Origin: Pseudomonas sp. JAI120
GTDB lineage: Bacteria > Pseudomonadota > Gammaproteobacteria > Pseudomonadales > Pseudomonadaceae
NCBI RefSeq assembly: GCF_014207255.1
Contig: NZ_JACHCZ010000001.1
Location: 980,592-1,044,591 of the forward strand
Direction: 5' to 3'
DNA length: 64,000 nucleotides
Part shown: one piece after another, positions 17,127 to 26,465 of the stretch
Layout: each line of letters begins with the position of its first letter
Position numbering within the stretch: the stretch's first letter is position 1
Position numbers and translations under genes: made by a program
The notes under the pieces: generated by a model
Seen by the model: only the letters and a program-made list of their open reading frames with translations
Database searches by the model: none
Told to the model about the DNA's origin: nothing

Positions 17127-18059
17127 TCACCGCAACCGAGTGGCAGCCGCCACGATCCCAGCCGCGTCGATGTTATGCAAGGCGCGGGTCGGTTCGCGGG
17201 CACCGGCGGCGGCGTACTCGCCATCGCCGATACCCAGGCGGATCAGGGCAATGCCCAACCCGGCTTCGGCCAGCACTTCGGCGACCAGGCTGCCGACGCC
17301 GCCATTGATGTTGTGTTCTTCCACGCTGATGACCGCGCGGGTGCCGCTCAAGGCGCTGAGCAACACATCACGCTGCAAGGGCCGGATCGACGACAGGTTG
17401 ATCACCTGCGCCTGGATGCCCTGCTCCGCCAGCAATGCCGCTGCATCCACCGCTTCATGCACCACCGAGCCCAGGGCCACGATGCTCACATCGGCGCCCT
17501 GGCGCAGGATGTCTACCTGACCGGGCACAAACTGATAGTCGGCGCCGTGCACGTCGGGCAAGGCTTTGCCGTCGAGGCGGATATACACCGGGCCGTGGTA
17601 GCGCAGCGCGTAATCGATGATCTGGCGGCACTCGACGGCATCGGCCGGGGCGAAGATCTGCACATTGCCAAACCCGCGCATCACCGAAATATCGTCGAGG
17701 CTGTGGTGGGTGCTGGCGAGCGGGCCATAACTGGTGCCGGCATTCAGGCCGAACATCTTCACGTTGGCCTGGTTGTAGCAAACGTCCACCTTGATCTGCT
17801 CATTGGCCCGCGAGATCAGGAACGGCGCCGCGTTGCAGGTGGCGGCGATCTTGCCCCCCAGGGCCAGGCCCGCCGCGACGCTGACCAAGGATTGCTCGGC
17901 AATGCCGACATTGATCAGGCGCTCGGGAAAGCGCTGGGCAAACGGGCCGATCTTGGCCGTGGAGGTGGAGTCGCTGACCACCGGCACTACGTCCAGCCCG
18001 GCCTCGACGGCAGCGATAAACGCTTCCACCATGACGCTCGCCAAATGTTCACTCGCCAT
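17127..18059 (-). CDS. Transketolase, C-terminal subunit
   Basis: A 310-residue protein holding the pyrimidine-binding and C-terminal transketolase domains: VVPVVSDSTSTAKIGPFAQRFPER, NVGIAEQSLVSVAAGLALGGK (glutamate of the TPP site) and GPVYIRLDGKALP. It overlaps the N-terminal subunit gene by 11 bp. Such split transketolases assemble as a heterotetramer and often belong to dedicated sugar pathways in addition to the full-length housekeeping enzyme. Confidence 0.92.
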   Translation of the reverse strand: MASEHLASVMVEAFIAAVEAGLDVVPVVSDSTSTAKIGPFAQRFPERLINVGIAEQSLVSVAAGLALGGKIAATCNAAPFLISRANEQIKVDVCYNQANVKMFGLNAGTSYGPLASTHHSLDDISVMRGFGNVQIFAPADAVECRQIIDYALRYHGPVYIRLDGKALPDVHGADYQFVPGQVDILRQGADVSIVALGSVVHEAVDAAALLAEQGIQAQVINLSSIRPLQRDVLLSALSGTRAVISVEEHNINGGVGSLVAEVLAEAGLGIALIRLGIGDGEYAAAGAREPTRALHNIDAAGIVAAATRLR

Positions 18060-18885
18060 GGTTCAACTCCTCCAGTGCTGCGTTGATTTCATCACCCTTG
18101 GGCACGCGGTGGTGCCATTCGGGGCGGGCTTCGATAAACGACACGCCCTTGCCTTTAATGGTGTGGGCGATCAGCACCTGGGGCGCGCCGGTCTTGGTCT
18201 GCATGGTTTCCAGGGCTTCGATCAATTGGCCGACGTCGTTACCGTCGCACTCGCTGACGCGGAAGCCGAAGGCCGCCCATTTCACGTCCAGCGGGTCCAG
18301 CGGCATGATCTCGGCGGTCAACCCCGCCAGCTGCAGCTTGTTCTTGTCGACGATCACAAACAGGTTATCCAGGCCGTACTTGGCCGCCGCCATCGCCGCT
18401 TCCCAGTTGGAGCCTTCGGCCAGTTCGCCGTCACCGGTCAGCACGTAGATGCGTTTTTTGCTGCCGGACATCTTCGCCGCCAAGGCCAGCCCGACCGCCA
18501 CCGGCAAACCGTGGCCGAGGGCGCCGGTGTTCAGTTCGATGCCGGGGGTTTTCTGGCGTACCGGGTGGCCGGGCAGGTGCGAGTTGAAGTGCTGGTAGGT
18601 GGGCAGCCACTCGGTGGGGATGTAGCCCGCCTGCGCCAGGCAGCAGTACAAACCGCCCACACCGTGGCCCTTGCTCTGGATATAAATATCGCGTTCGGGG
18701 TCTTCGGTGCGTTCCGGGCCGGTGTTGAGGATGCGGAAATACAGGGTGGCGAGGATGTCGGTTTCGGAAAGGTCCGCCCCGGTGTGGCCGCCGGCCGGTG
18801 AGTCGGCATTCAGGCGGATCACATGGCGACGGATCAGGCGGGCCTGTTCCTTGATCTGGTGGGCGTCGTACTGGAAGGCATTCAT
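18049..18885 (-). CDS. Transketolase, N-terminal subunit
   Basis: A 278-residue TPP-pyrophosphate-binding half. SPAGGHTGADLSETD and SKGHGVGGLYCCLA lie near the N terminus, and the thiamine motif GDGELAEGSNWEAAMAAAKYG is central. ATG 18885 has AAAGGAGC upstream. It is promoter-proximal in the minus-strand operon transketolase N, transketolase C, FGGY kinase, divergent from the ABC transporter. Confidence 0.93.
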   Translation of the reverse strand: MNAFQYDAHQIKEQARLIRRHVIRLNADSPAGGHTGADLSETDILATLYFRILNTGPERTEDPERDIYIQSKGHGVGGLYCCLAQAGYIPTEWLPTYQHFNSHLPGHPVRQKTPGIELNTGALGHGLPVAVGLALAAKMSGSKKRIYVLTGDGELAEGSNWEAAMAAAKYGLDNLFVIVDKNKLQLAGLTAEIMPLDPLDVKWAAFGFRVSECDGNDVGQLIEALETMQTKTGAPQVLIAHTIKGKGVSFIEARPEWHHRVPKGDEINAALEELNHGE

Positions 18886-19247
18886 GCAGCGGCTCCTTTG
18901 AGGCTGACCACGCGGGGTGAAAGTGTCCAAGGCTGTGTTTGAATATTTATTCAGCAGTGACAATATATTTCTATTTAGACGCCGATCCTCTGGCAGGTCA
19001 AGTAAGCGAACCGCCGAAAAATCAAATAAAGCTCGGAAATATCCCTCGGACAAACGGCCAAAATCCCACGCCGGCTTATCTAGCCCGTGGCTTTTCGCCG
19101 GGCAAAAACACCGGATCAGCGGCATACAAGAAAAATTAAGCGCTTGACTTTGACACGGTGTCACTGGAATCTGAATTAACAGTCAGGCACGCATAAATAT
19201 TCACGACGCCTGAAAGCACTCCAAAAAAAATAACTCAGGAGAACACT
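18886..19247. promoter_or_regulatory. Divergent control region of the sugar/polyol island
   Basis: This AT-rich 362-bp gap separates the transketolase operon from the ABC operon. It contains two imperfect dyads that could bind the SorC-type regulator: TGAAT-ATTT-ATTCA at 18940-18953, nearer the transketolase side, and TGACAC-G-GTGTCA at 19151-19163, nearer the ABC side and close to TTGACT at 19144. A purine-rich ribosome-binding site (CTCAGGAGAAC, 19234-19244) precedes the permease GTG. Confidence 0.5.
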
Positions 19248-20255
19248 GTGGACGCCAAAGCTATTGTCCAGCACCCGGCCGAACTCAAGCCGCCACCTCG
19301 CCCACGAATTGTCAAACTGCTGCCCAGCAATATCGGCGGTCCGTTGATCGGGCTGGTGTTGCTGGTGCTGGTCTTCTCCTTCAGTTCCGAATACTTCTTC
19401 TCGTTGCGCAATGGCCTGAACATCCTCGATCAGGTCACGGTGCTGGGCATCCTGGCGATCGGCATGACGGCGGTGATCGTGATCGGCGGCATCGACCTGT
19501 CGGTCGGCTCGGTGCTTGCGTTCTCGATGATGATGCTCGGCTGGCTGTATCAGGATCAGGCGGTGCCGCTGGGCTTTGCGATTCCGATCTCGATTGCCAG
19601 CGGTATGCTCGCCGGGCTGGTCTCCGGCGCGTTGATCACCTACGCCAAGCTGCCCCCCTTTATTGCCACGCTGACCATGATGTCGGTGGCCCGCGGCCTG
19701 GCGAATATCCTCACCGAAGGCCGGCAGATCGTCGGCTACCCGGACTGGTTCACCAGCCTGGCCACAGTGCGCCACTTTGGTTTCCTCTCGGCCACCGTGG
19801 GCCTGTTCCTGGTGATGCTGGTGGCGGCCTGGGTGTTCCTGCGCTTTCGTGCCGGTGGCCGTAACCTCTACGCCATGGGCGGCAGCCCGGAAGTGGCGCG
19901 GTTGTCGGGCATCAAGGTGCGGGCGATTACCTTGTGGGTGTACGCCATCAGCGGTGCGCTGGCCGGCATCGCCGCGGTGACCCTGGCCGCGCGCCTGGAC
20001 TCCTCGCAACCAAGCGCCGGGCTGAGCCTGGAACTGGACGCCATCGCCGCCGTGGTGATTGGCGGCGCCAGCCTCAGTGGCGGCGTCGGCAGCATCGGCG
20101 GCACCCTGGTGGGCGTGCTGATCATTGGCGTATTGCGCAATGGCCTCAACCTGCTGGGGGTTTCACCCTTTATTCAACAAGTGGTGATCGGTGTGGTCAT
20201 CGCCCTCGCCGTCACCATCGACACCCTGCGACGCCGCTCCAGCACTGCCCGTTAA
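19248..20255 (+). CDS. Sugar ABC transporter permease (RbsC type)
   Basis: A 335-residue permease of the ribose/xylose class with 8-10 transmembrane segments and the characteristic VLGILAIGMTAVIVIGGIDLSVGSVLAF and GGASLSGGVGSIGGTLVG segments. It starts at GTG 19248 after AGGAGA. The gene order permease, binding protein, ATPase is unusual compared with rbsACB, but all three components are present. Confidence 0.93.
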   Translation: MDAKAIVQHPAELKPPPRPRIVKLLPSNIGGPLIGLVLLVLVFSFSSEYFFSLRNGLNILDQVTVLGILAIGMTAVIVIGGIDLSVGSVLAFSMMMLGWLYQDQAVPLGFAIPISIASGMLAGLVSGALITYAKLPPFIATLTMMSVARGLANILTEGRQIVGYPDWFTSLATVRHFGFLSATVGLFLVMLVAAWVFLRFRAGGRNLYAMGGSPEVARLSGIKVRAITLWVYAISGALAGIAAVTLAARLDSSQPSAGLSLELDAIAAVVIGGASLSGGVGSIGGTLVGVLIIGVLRNGLNLLGVSPFIQQVVIGVVIALAVTIDTLRRRSSTAR

Positions 20256-20305
20256 ACCTGTTCGACAGTTGACACCCTCCAACAATAAAACCAGGAGTCA
20301 CCGAC

Positions 20306-21238
20306 ATGTTCAGCCCCAAGAAATTGCTGTTGGCCACCGCTCTCGCCGCCGCCACCCTCACCGCTGCCGGCACCACCTGGGCCAAGGATTTGACCATCGG
20401 CCTGGCCGTGGCCAACCTGCAGGCCGACTTCTTCAACCAGATCAAGCAATCGGTGGAAGCCGAGGGAAAAGCCAAGGGGGTCAAGGTGATCACCGTGGAC
20501 GCCCAGGGCAACTCCTCCACCCAGGTCAGCCAGATTGAAGACCTGATCACCCGCCAGATCGATGTGCTGATCTACATCCCGGCCGGTGCCACTGCTGCCG
20601 GTGTGCCGGTGAAAGCCGCCAAGGCCGCGGGCATCCCGGTGATCGCCGTGGACCGCAACGCCCCCGACGCACCAGGCGACACCTTTATCGCCAGCGACAG
20701 CGTGGCCGGCGCCAAGACCCTGGCCGAGTACGTGGGCAAGATCACTGACGGCAAGGGCCGCATCGCGATCCTGCAAGGCCAGATCGGTACCACCCCCGAG
20801 AATGATCGCGCCAAAGGCTTTGAAGAGGGCCTGAAAGCCTTCCCGGACCTCAAGGTCGTCGCCCAGCAACCGGCCGAATGGACCCAGGACAAAGGCTTCG
20901 CCGTGGCCCAGGACCTGCTCCAGCGTGACCCGAACATCACCGTATTCTTCGGCCGCGCCGATGCCATGGCGCTGGGTGCCGCCCAGGCGGTGAAAGTCGG
21001 CAACCTCGATCACAAGGTGGTCGTGGTCGGTTTCGACGGCGACGTGGCCGGGCTCAAGGCCGTGCAAAGCGGTGTGCTGAACGCGACCATGACCCAGCAG
21101 ACGCAGAAAATGGGGCGCCTGGCCGTGGCCTCGGCCATCGACCTCAAAGCCGGCAAGACCCTGCCCAAGGAGCAACTGTTGCCCACCGTGCTGACCACTA
21201 AAGAAAACGTCGCGCCGTTCCTGCAACAGCACCCGTAA
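20306..21238 (+). CDS. Sugar/polyol ABC transporter periplasmic binding protein
   Basis: A 310-residue type I periplasmic-binding protein (RbsB-like). It has a signal peptide (MFSPKKLLLATALAAATLTA, cleavage near TWA-KD), then LTIGLAVANLQADFFNQIKQ, the hinge DLITRQIDVLIYIPAGA and VIAVDRNAPDAPGDTFIASD. An AGGAG site precedes ATG 20306. The ligand is likely a pentose, pentitol or related polyol given the surrounding dehydrogenases. Confidence 0.92.
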   Translation: MFSPKKLLLATALAAATLTAAGTTWAKDLTIGLAVANLQADFFNQIKQSVEAEGKAKGVKVITVDAQGNSSTQVSQIEDLITRQIDVLIYIPAGATAAGVPVKAAKAAGIPVIAVDRNAPDAPGDTFIASDSVAGAKTLAEYVGKITDGKGRIAILQGQIGTTPENDRAKGFEEGLKAFPDLKVVAQQPAEWTQDKGFAVAQDLLQRDPNITVFFGRADAMALGAAQAVKVGNLDHKVVVVGFDGDVAGLKAVQSGVLNATMTQQTQKMGRLAVASAIDLKAGKTLPKEQLLPTVLTTKENVAPFLQQHP

Positions 21239-21253
21239 GCCTTGGAGGTCGTC

Positions 21254-22765
21254 ATGCAAGCAGCAGCCGTGGACACCGCTCGATCCGACGCGGTGCTGTG
21301 CCTGCGCAACATCAGCAAGGCCTACGGGCCGGTGCAGGTGTTGTCGCAGGTCAACGTGGACATTCGCCCCGGCGAGGTATTGGCCCTGCTCGGTGAGAAC
21401 GGCGCGGGCAAGTCGACCTTGTCGTCGATCATCGCCGGGCTGGTGCAACCCGAAGCCGGGGGCAGCATGACCTGGCTCGGCGCGCCCTACGCGCCGGCTT
21501 CACCGGGGGCCGCGCTGGGTGCCGGGATCGGCCTGATCCACCAGGAAATCCGCCTGCTGCCGCAACTGTCGATCGCCGAGAACATCTTCGTCGGCCGCCT
21601 GCCCATGCGTCGTGGACGAGTGGACCGCGAGTACATGGAGGCCCAGGCGCAGATCCAACTCGAACGCCTGGGCCTCAAGGTGCCCGCCTCGCGCAAGGTC
21701 GAAGGCCTGAGCGTGGCGGCCCAGCAACTGGTGGAAATCGCCAAGGCGCTGACGCTGAAGGCCAGCCTGTTGATCCTCGATGAACCCACCGCCGCATTGG
21801 GTGGCGAGGAAACCGAGCTGCTGTTCAAGCAGGTGGAACGGCTCAAGGCCGAGGGCGTGTCGTTTATCTATATCAGCCATCGCCTGGAAGAAATCGCACG
21901 CATCGCCGACCGCGTGCTGGTGCTGCGCGACGGCCGGCAGATCGCTTTGCACGCCACGGCCCAAGTGCCGGTGCGTGAGTTGGTGGAGCAGATGGTCGGG
22001 CGCAGCCTGGAGCGAATATTCCCTGCGTTGCAGGCGCCGCAGGACCAAGTGATGTTGCAGGTCAAGGATTTGAGCTGCCGTGAGTTTGCCTTGCACGGCA
22101 TCGACTTCAGCGTGCGTGCCGGCGAGGTATTCGGCATTGCCGGGGTGGTCGGCGCCGGGCGAACCGAGCTGGTGCGTACCATTGCCGGCGCGGCCCAGAA
22201 CATCCAGGGGCATATGCTGCTGGATGGTGAGATCCGTCAGTTGCGCTCGCCCTTCGAGGCGATCCAGGCCGGCGTGGTGCTGGTGCCCGAAGACCGCAAG
22301 CAGCAAGGCGTGGTGGTGGAGCACCGTATCGAAGACAACCTGATCTACGGCAACACCGACCTGCTGGATAAACGCGGCTGGGTGTTCCCTGCCCCGCTGC
22401 GCGAATTCGCGCGCGCGGCGGCGGCGCGACTGGGGGTGAAAGGTGCGCCGCAGTCGCGGATTTCCAGCCTGTCGGGCGGTAACCAGCAGAAGGTGATCAT
22501 TGCCAAGTGGCTGGCGCGCAACCCCAAGGTGTTCATCCTCGATGAGCCGACACGCGGCATCGACGTGGGTGCACGGGCGGCGATTTATGAAGTGATCGCG
22601 GATCTGGCAGCCAAGGGTATGGCGGTGATTGTGGTCAGTTCCGACCTGGATGAAGTGCTGGGGTTGTCCCATCGGGTGATGGTGATGAGCCGGGGACGGC
22701 AGATGGGGATTCTGGAGCGTGGCGAGGCCACCCCGGTGTCGGTGATGGAGATGGCCACCGCATAA
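21254..22765 (+). CDS. Sugar ABC transporter ATPase (RbsA type, duplicated domains)
   Basis: A 503-residue protein with two nucleotide-binding domains. The N half has Walker A GENGAGKST and Walker B LLILDEPTAAL. The C half has a family-typical degenerate Walker A (GVVGAGRTE), signature LSGGNQQK and Walker B VFILDEPTRGIDVG. ATG 21254 follows TTGGAGG at 21243-21249. It completes the importer, 15 bp downstream of the binding-protein stop. Confidence 0.94.
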   Translation: MQAAAVDTARSDAVLCLRNISKAYGPVQVLSQVNVDIRPGEVLALLGENGAGKSTLSSIIAGLVQPEAGGSMTWLGAPYAPASPGAALGAGIGLIHQEIRLLPQLSIAENIFVGRLPMRRGRVDREYMEAQAQIQLERLGLKVPASRKVEGLSVAAQQLVEIAKALTLKASLLILDEPTAALGGEETELLFKQVERLKAEGVSFIYISHRLEEIARIADRVLVLRDGRQIALHATAQVPVRELVEQMVGRSLERIFPALQAPQDQVMLQVKDLSCREFALHGIDFSVRAGEVFGIAGVVGAGRTELVRTIAGAAQNIQGHMLLDGEIRQLRSPFEAIQAGVVLVPEDRKQQGVVVEHRIEDNLIYGNTDLLDKRGWVFPAPLREFARAAAARLGVKGAPQSRISSLSGGNQQKVIIAKWLARNPKVFILDEPTRGIDVGARAAIYEVIADLAAKGMAVIVVSSDLDEVLGLSHRVMVMSRGRQMGILERGEATPVSVMEMATA

Positions 22766-22788
22766 CCAAAGACCTGCAAAGATCCAAC

Positions 22789-22907
22789 TGTGGGAGGGGC
22801 GGTGCGACGATTCGACTTGCCCCCGATGAGGGAGTGTCAGTAGATGCATCTGTCACTGAATCACTGCCATCGGGAGCAAGTCGAATCGTCGCACCGCCCC
22901 TCCCACA
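22789..22907. repeat. Extended REPIN variant
   Basis: TGTGGGAGGGGCGGTGCGAC and its inverse GTCGCACCGCCCCTCCCACA bound the element. Each arm carries an additional CGGTGCGACGATTCGA block between the REP core and the usual CTTGC segment, so the stem is about 35 bp. It lies inside the operon between the ATPase and the first SDR, possibly stabilising the upstream mRNA. Confidence 0.8.
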
Positions 22908-22943
22908 AGGGGTCTACTGTGATTTCAAAAATTGGAGTTATTC

Positions 22944-23708
22944 ATGCAACTTTTTAGTCTTCAGGGCCAAGTGGCCTTTGTCACCGGCGCCGGCAGCGGC
23001 ATTGGCCAAGCTATCGCCGTCGGGCTCGCCGAAGCCGGCGCGGATGTAGCCTGCTTTGATCTTCCGGGCAGCCCCGGCATTGCGAGCACGGTAGAGCGCA
23101 TCCAGGCGCTGGGCCGTCGCGCCTTGGCCTTGAGCGGTACCGTCACCGAGCGGGCCGCCCTGGATGCAGCGGTCGCGCAAACCGAACAAGAACTCGGCCC
23201 ACTCAGCGTGGCCGTCAACTGCGCCGGCATCGCCAATGCCCAGGCCGCCGAAGACCTGGAGCTGCAACGCTGGCAAACCACCCTGGACATCAACCTCACC
23301 GGCATCTTCCTCAGTTGCCAGGCCCAGGCGGCGGTGATGTTGCCGCGTGGCAAAGGCGCCATCGTCAATATCGCCTCCATGTCCGGCAGCATCGTCAACC
23401 GCGGCCTGTTACAGGCGCACTACAACACCTCCAAGGCCGGGGTGATCCACCTGAGCAAAAGCCTGGCGATGGAATGGGCCGACAAGGGCCTGCGGGTCAA
23501 TTGCATCAGCCCCGGCTACACCGCCACGCCGATGAATTCACGCCCGGAAGTCGCCGACCAGGTGAAGATCTTCGAACAGACCACGCCCATGGGCCGTATG
23601 GCCAGCGTGGAAGAAATGGTCGGCCCGGCGATTTTCCTGGTCAGCCAGGCTTCGTCTTTCTGCACCGGTGTCGACCTGTTGGTCGATGGTGGTTTTGTCT
23701 GCTGGTAA
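22944..23708 (+). CDS. SDR-family polyol dehydrogenase (first)
   Basis: A 254-residue classical short-chain dehydrogenase: cofactor motif TGAGSGIG at residues 15-22, catalytic Ser in NIASMSGS, Tyr-x-x-x-Lys in HYNTSKAG. The early CFDLPG motif, with Asp after beta-2, suggests NAD preference. ATG 22944 follows TTGGAG at 22932-22937. It resembles D-arabitol/D-threitol-type dehydrogenases and probably oxidises the imported polyol to a ketose. Confidence 0.88.
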   Translation: MQLFSLQGQVAFVTGAGSGIGQAIAVGLAEAGADVACFDLPGSPGIASTVERIQALGRRALALSGTVTERAALDAAVAQTEQELGPLSVAVNCAGIANAQAAEDLELQRWQTTLDINLTGIFLSCQAQAAVMLPRGKGAIVNIASMSGSIVNRGLLQAHYNTSKAGVIHLSKSLAMEWADKGLRVNCISPGYTATPMNSRPEVADQVKIFEQTTPMGRMASVEEMVGPAIFLVSQASSFCTGVDLLVDGGFVCW

Positions 23709-23719
23709 GGAGTTTTGTC

Positions 23720-24520
23720 ATGTCGCAACGTTTCAGCGGTAAAACCATCGTGATCACCGGCGCCTGCCGTGGCATTGGTGCCGGCATTGCCGAGCGCTTC
23801 GCCCAGGAAGGCGCCAACCTGGTGCTGGCCTCCAACGACCTGGAACGCGTGACGTTCACCGCCGACCAATTGGCCCGGGAATACAACGTCGACGCCCTGG
23901 CCCTGGGGATCGACGTGACAAGCGAAGCCGACATTGAAAAGCTCTACCGCGAAGGCCACGCGCGCTTCGGCAGTATCGACGTATCGGTACAGAACGCCGG
24001 CATCATCACCATCGACCACTACGACAAGATGCTCCGCGCCGACTTCGACAAGGTGCTGCAGGTCAACACCACCGGCGTGTGGCTGGGTTGCCGGGAAGCG
24101 GCCAAGTACATGGTCAAGCAAGGCAGCGGGCGCTTGATCAACACCTCGTCCGGCCAGGGCCGCCAGGGGTTTATCTACACCCCGCACTACGCCGCGAGCA
24201 AAATGGGCGTGATCGGCATCACCCAGAGCCTGGCGCTGGAATTGGCGCGGCACAACATCACCGTCAACGCGTTCTGCCCCGGCATCATCGAAAGCGAGAT
24301 GTGGGACTACAACGACCGCGTGTGGGGCGAGATCCTCAGCACCGACGAAAAACGCTACGGCAAGGGTGAACTGATGGCCGAATGGGTCAAGAACATCCCC
24401 CTGCGCCGGGCCGGCAAGCCCTCGGATGTCGCCGGTCTGGTGGCCTTCCTGGCCTCGGATGACGCGGCCTACCTGACCGGCCAGGCGATCAATATCGACG
24501 GCGGCCTGATCATGTCGTAA
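23720..24520 (+). CDS. SDR-family polyol dehydrogenase (second)
   Basis: A 266-residue classical SDR: TGACRGIGAG nucleotide loop, NAGI, Ser in NTSSGQGRQG, Tyr-x-x-x-Lys in HYAASKMG, and a long C-terminal loop (YNDRVWGEILSTDEKRYGKG) like the sorbitol/galactitol 2-dehydrogenase group. It starts 11 bp after the first SDR with AAGGAG upstream. Two different SDRs suggest either two polyol substrates or an epimerisation via a shared ketose. Confidence 0.88.
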   Translation: MSQRFSGKTIVITGACRGIGAGIAERFAQEGANLVLASNDLERVTFTADQLAREYNVDALALGIDVTSEADIEKLYREGHARFGSIDVSVQNAGIITIDHYDKMLRADFDKVLQVNTTGVWLGCREAAKYMVKQGSGRLINTSSGQGRQGFIYTPHYAASKMGVIGITQSLALELARHNITVNAFCPGIIESEMWDYNDRVWGEILSTDEKRYGKGELMAEWVKNIPLRRAGKPSDVAGLVAFLASDDAAYLTGQAINIDGGLIMS

Positions 24521-24565
24521 GGGTTTGGTATCCTCACGGCCATTGTGTCAACAACCGAGGCTTTC

Positions 24566-25519
24566 ATGAGCCAGATCGAAGAACAGCGCCTGATCACCAA
24601 GATCGCGAGCCTCTATTACGAAGAAGGGCTCAAGCAGTCCGAGATTTCCGCCCAGCTGGACCTGTCCCAATCCTTTATCAGTCGCGCCCTGCGCCGGGCG
24701 CTGCAGGAAGGCGTGGTGAAGATCAGCGTGATGCGCCTGCAAGGCCTGCACCTGGAGCTGGAAACCCAATTGCAACGCCGCTACGACGTGCGCCAGGTGA
24801 TCGTGGTGGAAGCCACCGAGCCCGGCAACGATGAAAGCATCAAGCAAGCCATCGGCTCGGCGGCTGCGCATTACCTGGAGACCAGCCTGTCGCCCCAGGA
24901 TCATATCGGTATTTCGTCGTGGAGCAGCACCATTCGCGCCATGGTCGGCCACTTGCATGCCCAGCCGGGCAAACAAGGCGCCCAGGAAGTGGTACAACTG
25001 TTGGGCGGCGTCGGCAACAAAGGCGCGTTTGAAGCCACCCTCCTCACCCAACGCCTGGCCACCCTGCTCAACTGCCCGGCGTATTTGCTGCCGTCGCAAA
25101 GCATCGAGCAATCGGTGGAAAGCAAGCAACGCATCGTGCAGATGGAAGAGGTCAAGGAGGTGCTGCAACGCTTTGACAGTATCACCCTGGCGATCGTCGG
25201 CATCGGCGACCTGGAACCCTCGCAACTGCTGCGCAACAGCGGCAACTACTACACCGAAGACATGCTGCGTTTGCTGGCCGAGCGTGGCGCCGTCGGCGAT
25301 ATCTGCCTGCGCTACTTCGATACCCAGGGCAAGCCGGTGCTGGAAGAAGATGAAGAATTCGTGGTCTCGGTGGCGCTGCCCAAGTTGCGCAGTATCCACC
25401 GCGTGCTCGGCCTGGCCGGCGGGCTGAACAAGGTCCAGGCCATTCGTGGCGCGCTCAAGGGCGGCTACCTGGATATCCTGATCACCGACCTGGACACCGC
25501 ACAGGCCCTCAACCAATAA
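24566..25519 (+). CDS. SorC/DeoR-type sugar-binding transcriptional regulator
   Basis: A 317-residue regulator. The N-terminal HTH ([20 protein letters not shown], then [15 protein letters not shown]) is followed by a sugar-phosphate-binding SorC domain ([56 protein letters not shown]). The length matches EryD, SorC and DalR relatives. ATG 24566 follows CGAGG at 24556-24560. It should sense the kinase product and control the divergent promoters at 18886-19247. Confidence 0.9.
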   Translation: MSQIEEQRLITKIASLYYEEGLKQSEISAQLDLSQSFISRALRRALQEGVVKISVMRLQGLHLELETQLQRRYDVRQVIVVEATEPGNDESIKQAIGSAAAHYLETSLSPQDHIGISSWSSTIRAMVGHLHAQPGKQGAQEVVQLLGGVGNKGAFEATLLTQRLATLLNCPAYLLPSQSIEQSVESKQRIVQMEEVKEVLQRFDSITLAIVGIGDLEPSQLLRNSGNYYTEDMLRLLAERGAVGDICLRYFDTQGKPVLEEDEEFVVSVALPKLRSIHRVLGLAGGLNKVQAIRGALKGGYLDILITDLDTAQALNQ

Positions 25520-25541
25520 CCTTTTTTGGAGAATGCCGCTC

Positions 25542-26465
25542 ATGACGTCCAAGCTCGAACAACTCAAGCAATTCACCACCGTGGTCTGCGACACCGGCGA
25601 CCTCGAGGCCATCAGCCGCCTGCGTCCGGTGGACGCCACCACCAACCCGTCGCTGCTGCTCAAGGCCGCCGCCATCCCGGAATACGCCGAGCTGCTGCGC
25701 AATGCCGTCAACCTGGCCAAGGGCGACGTCGGCCTGGCCTGCGATCACTTCGCGGTGTCAGTGGGTGCCGGCATTTTGAAAGTCATTCCCGGGCGTATCT
25801 CCACCGAAGTCGACGCGCGCCTGTCCTTCGATGAAGACGCGCTGTGGGCCAAGGCCAACCAATTGATCGCCCTGTACGACAAGGCCGGTATCAGCCGCGA
25901 CCGCGTGCTGATCAAGCTCGCCTCCACCTGGGAAGGCATCCGCACGGCCGAACGCCTGGAAAAAGCCGGCATCCAGACCAACCTCACCCTGCTGTTCTCG
26001 TTCGCCCAGGCCCAGGCCTGCGCCGACGCCGGGGTGTTCCTGATCTCACCGTTCGTGGGCCGCATCTACGACTGGTACCGCAAGAACACCGGCCTGGACT
26101 ACACCGGCGCTGATGACCCGGGCGTGCAATCTGTGACGCGCATCTACAACTACTACAAGGCCAACCAGATCAACACCGTGGTGATGGGCGCGAGCTTCCG
26201 CACCCTCAGCCAGATCGAACAACTGGCGGGGTGCGATCGCCTGACCATCAGCCCGGAGCTGCTGCAGAAGCTCGACGAAGACCAGGGCACACTGGCGCGC
26301 AAATTGGTACCGGTGACCGAAGGCGAAGCGCGCCAGCCAATGAACGAAGCGCAGTTCCGCTGGGCATCAAATGAAGATGCGATGGCCACGGAGAAACTTG
26401 CGGAAGGGATTCGACAGTTCGCGCGGGATCAGGAAAAACTCGAGGCGGTGTTGTCGGCGCTATGA
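25542..26465 (+). CDS. tal: Transaldolase
   Basis: A 307-residue transaldolase A/B-type enzyme of the pentose phosphate pathway. [10 protein letters not shown] lies near residue 32, the Schiff-base lysine is in [13 protein letters not shown], and the substrate-binding segments [18 protein letters not shown] and [12 protein letters not shown] follow. ATG 25542 ([10 protein letters not shown]) is the family start; ATG 25533 would add three residues and sits too close to TTGGAGA. It lies 22 bp after the regulator gene, so it is probably co-transcribed with the polyol operon. Confidence 0.94.
   Translation: MTSKLEQLKQFTTVVCDTGDLEAISRLRPVDATTNPSLLLKAAAIPEYAELLRNAVNLAKGDVGLACDHFAVSVGAGILKVIPGRISTEVDARLSFDEDALWAKANQLIALYDKAGISRDRVLIKLASTWEGIRTAERLEKAGIQTNLTLLFSFAQAQACADAGVFLISPFVGRIYDWYRKNTGLDYTGADDPGVQSVTRIYNYYKANQINTVVMGASFRTLSQIEQLAGCDRLTISPELLQKLDEDQGTLARKLVPVTEGEARQPMNEAQFRWASNEDAMATEKLAEGIRQFARDQEKLEAVLSAL

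Noticed and set aside
15646..19164. Sulfoquinovose transketolase (sulfo-TK) pathway
   Set aside because: A split transketolase is present, but no sulfoquinovosidase, sulfo-isomerase or sulfoacetaldehyde-processing gene is nearby; FGGY kinase and SDRs fit a polyol better.
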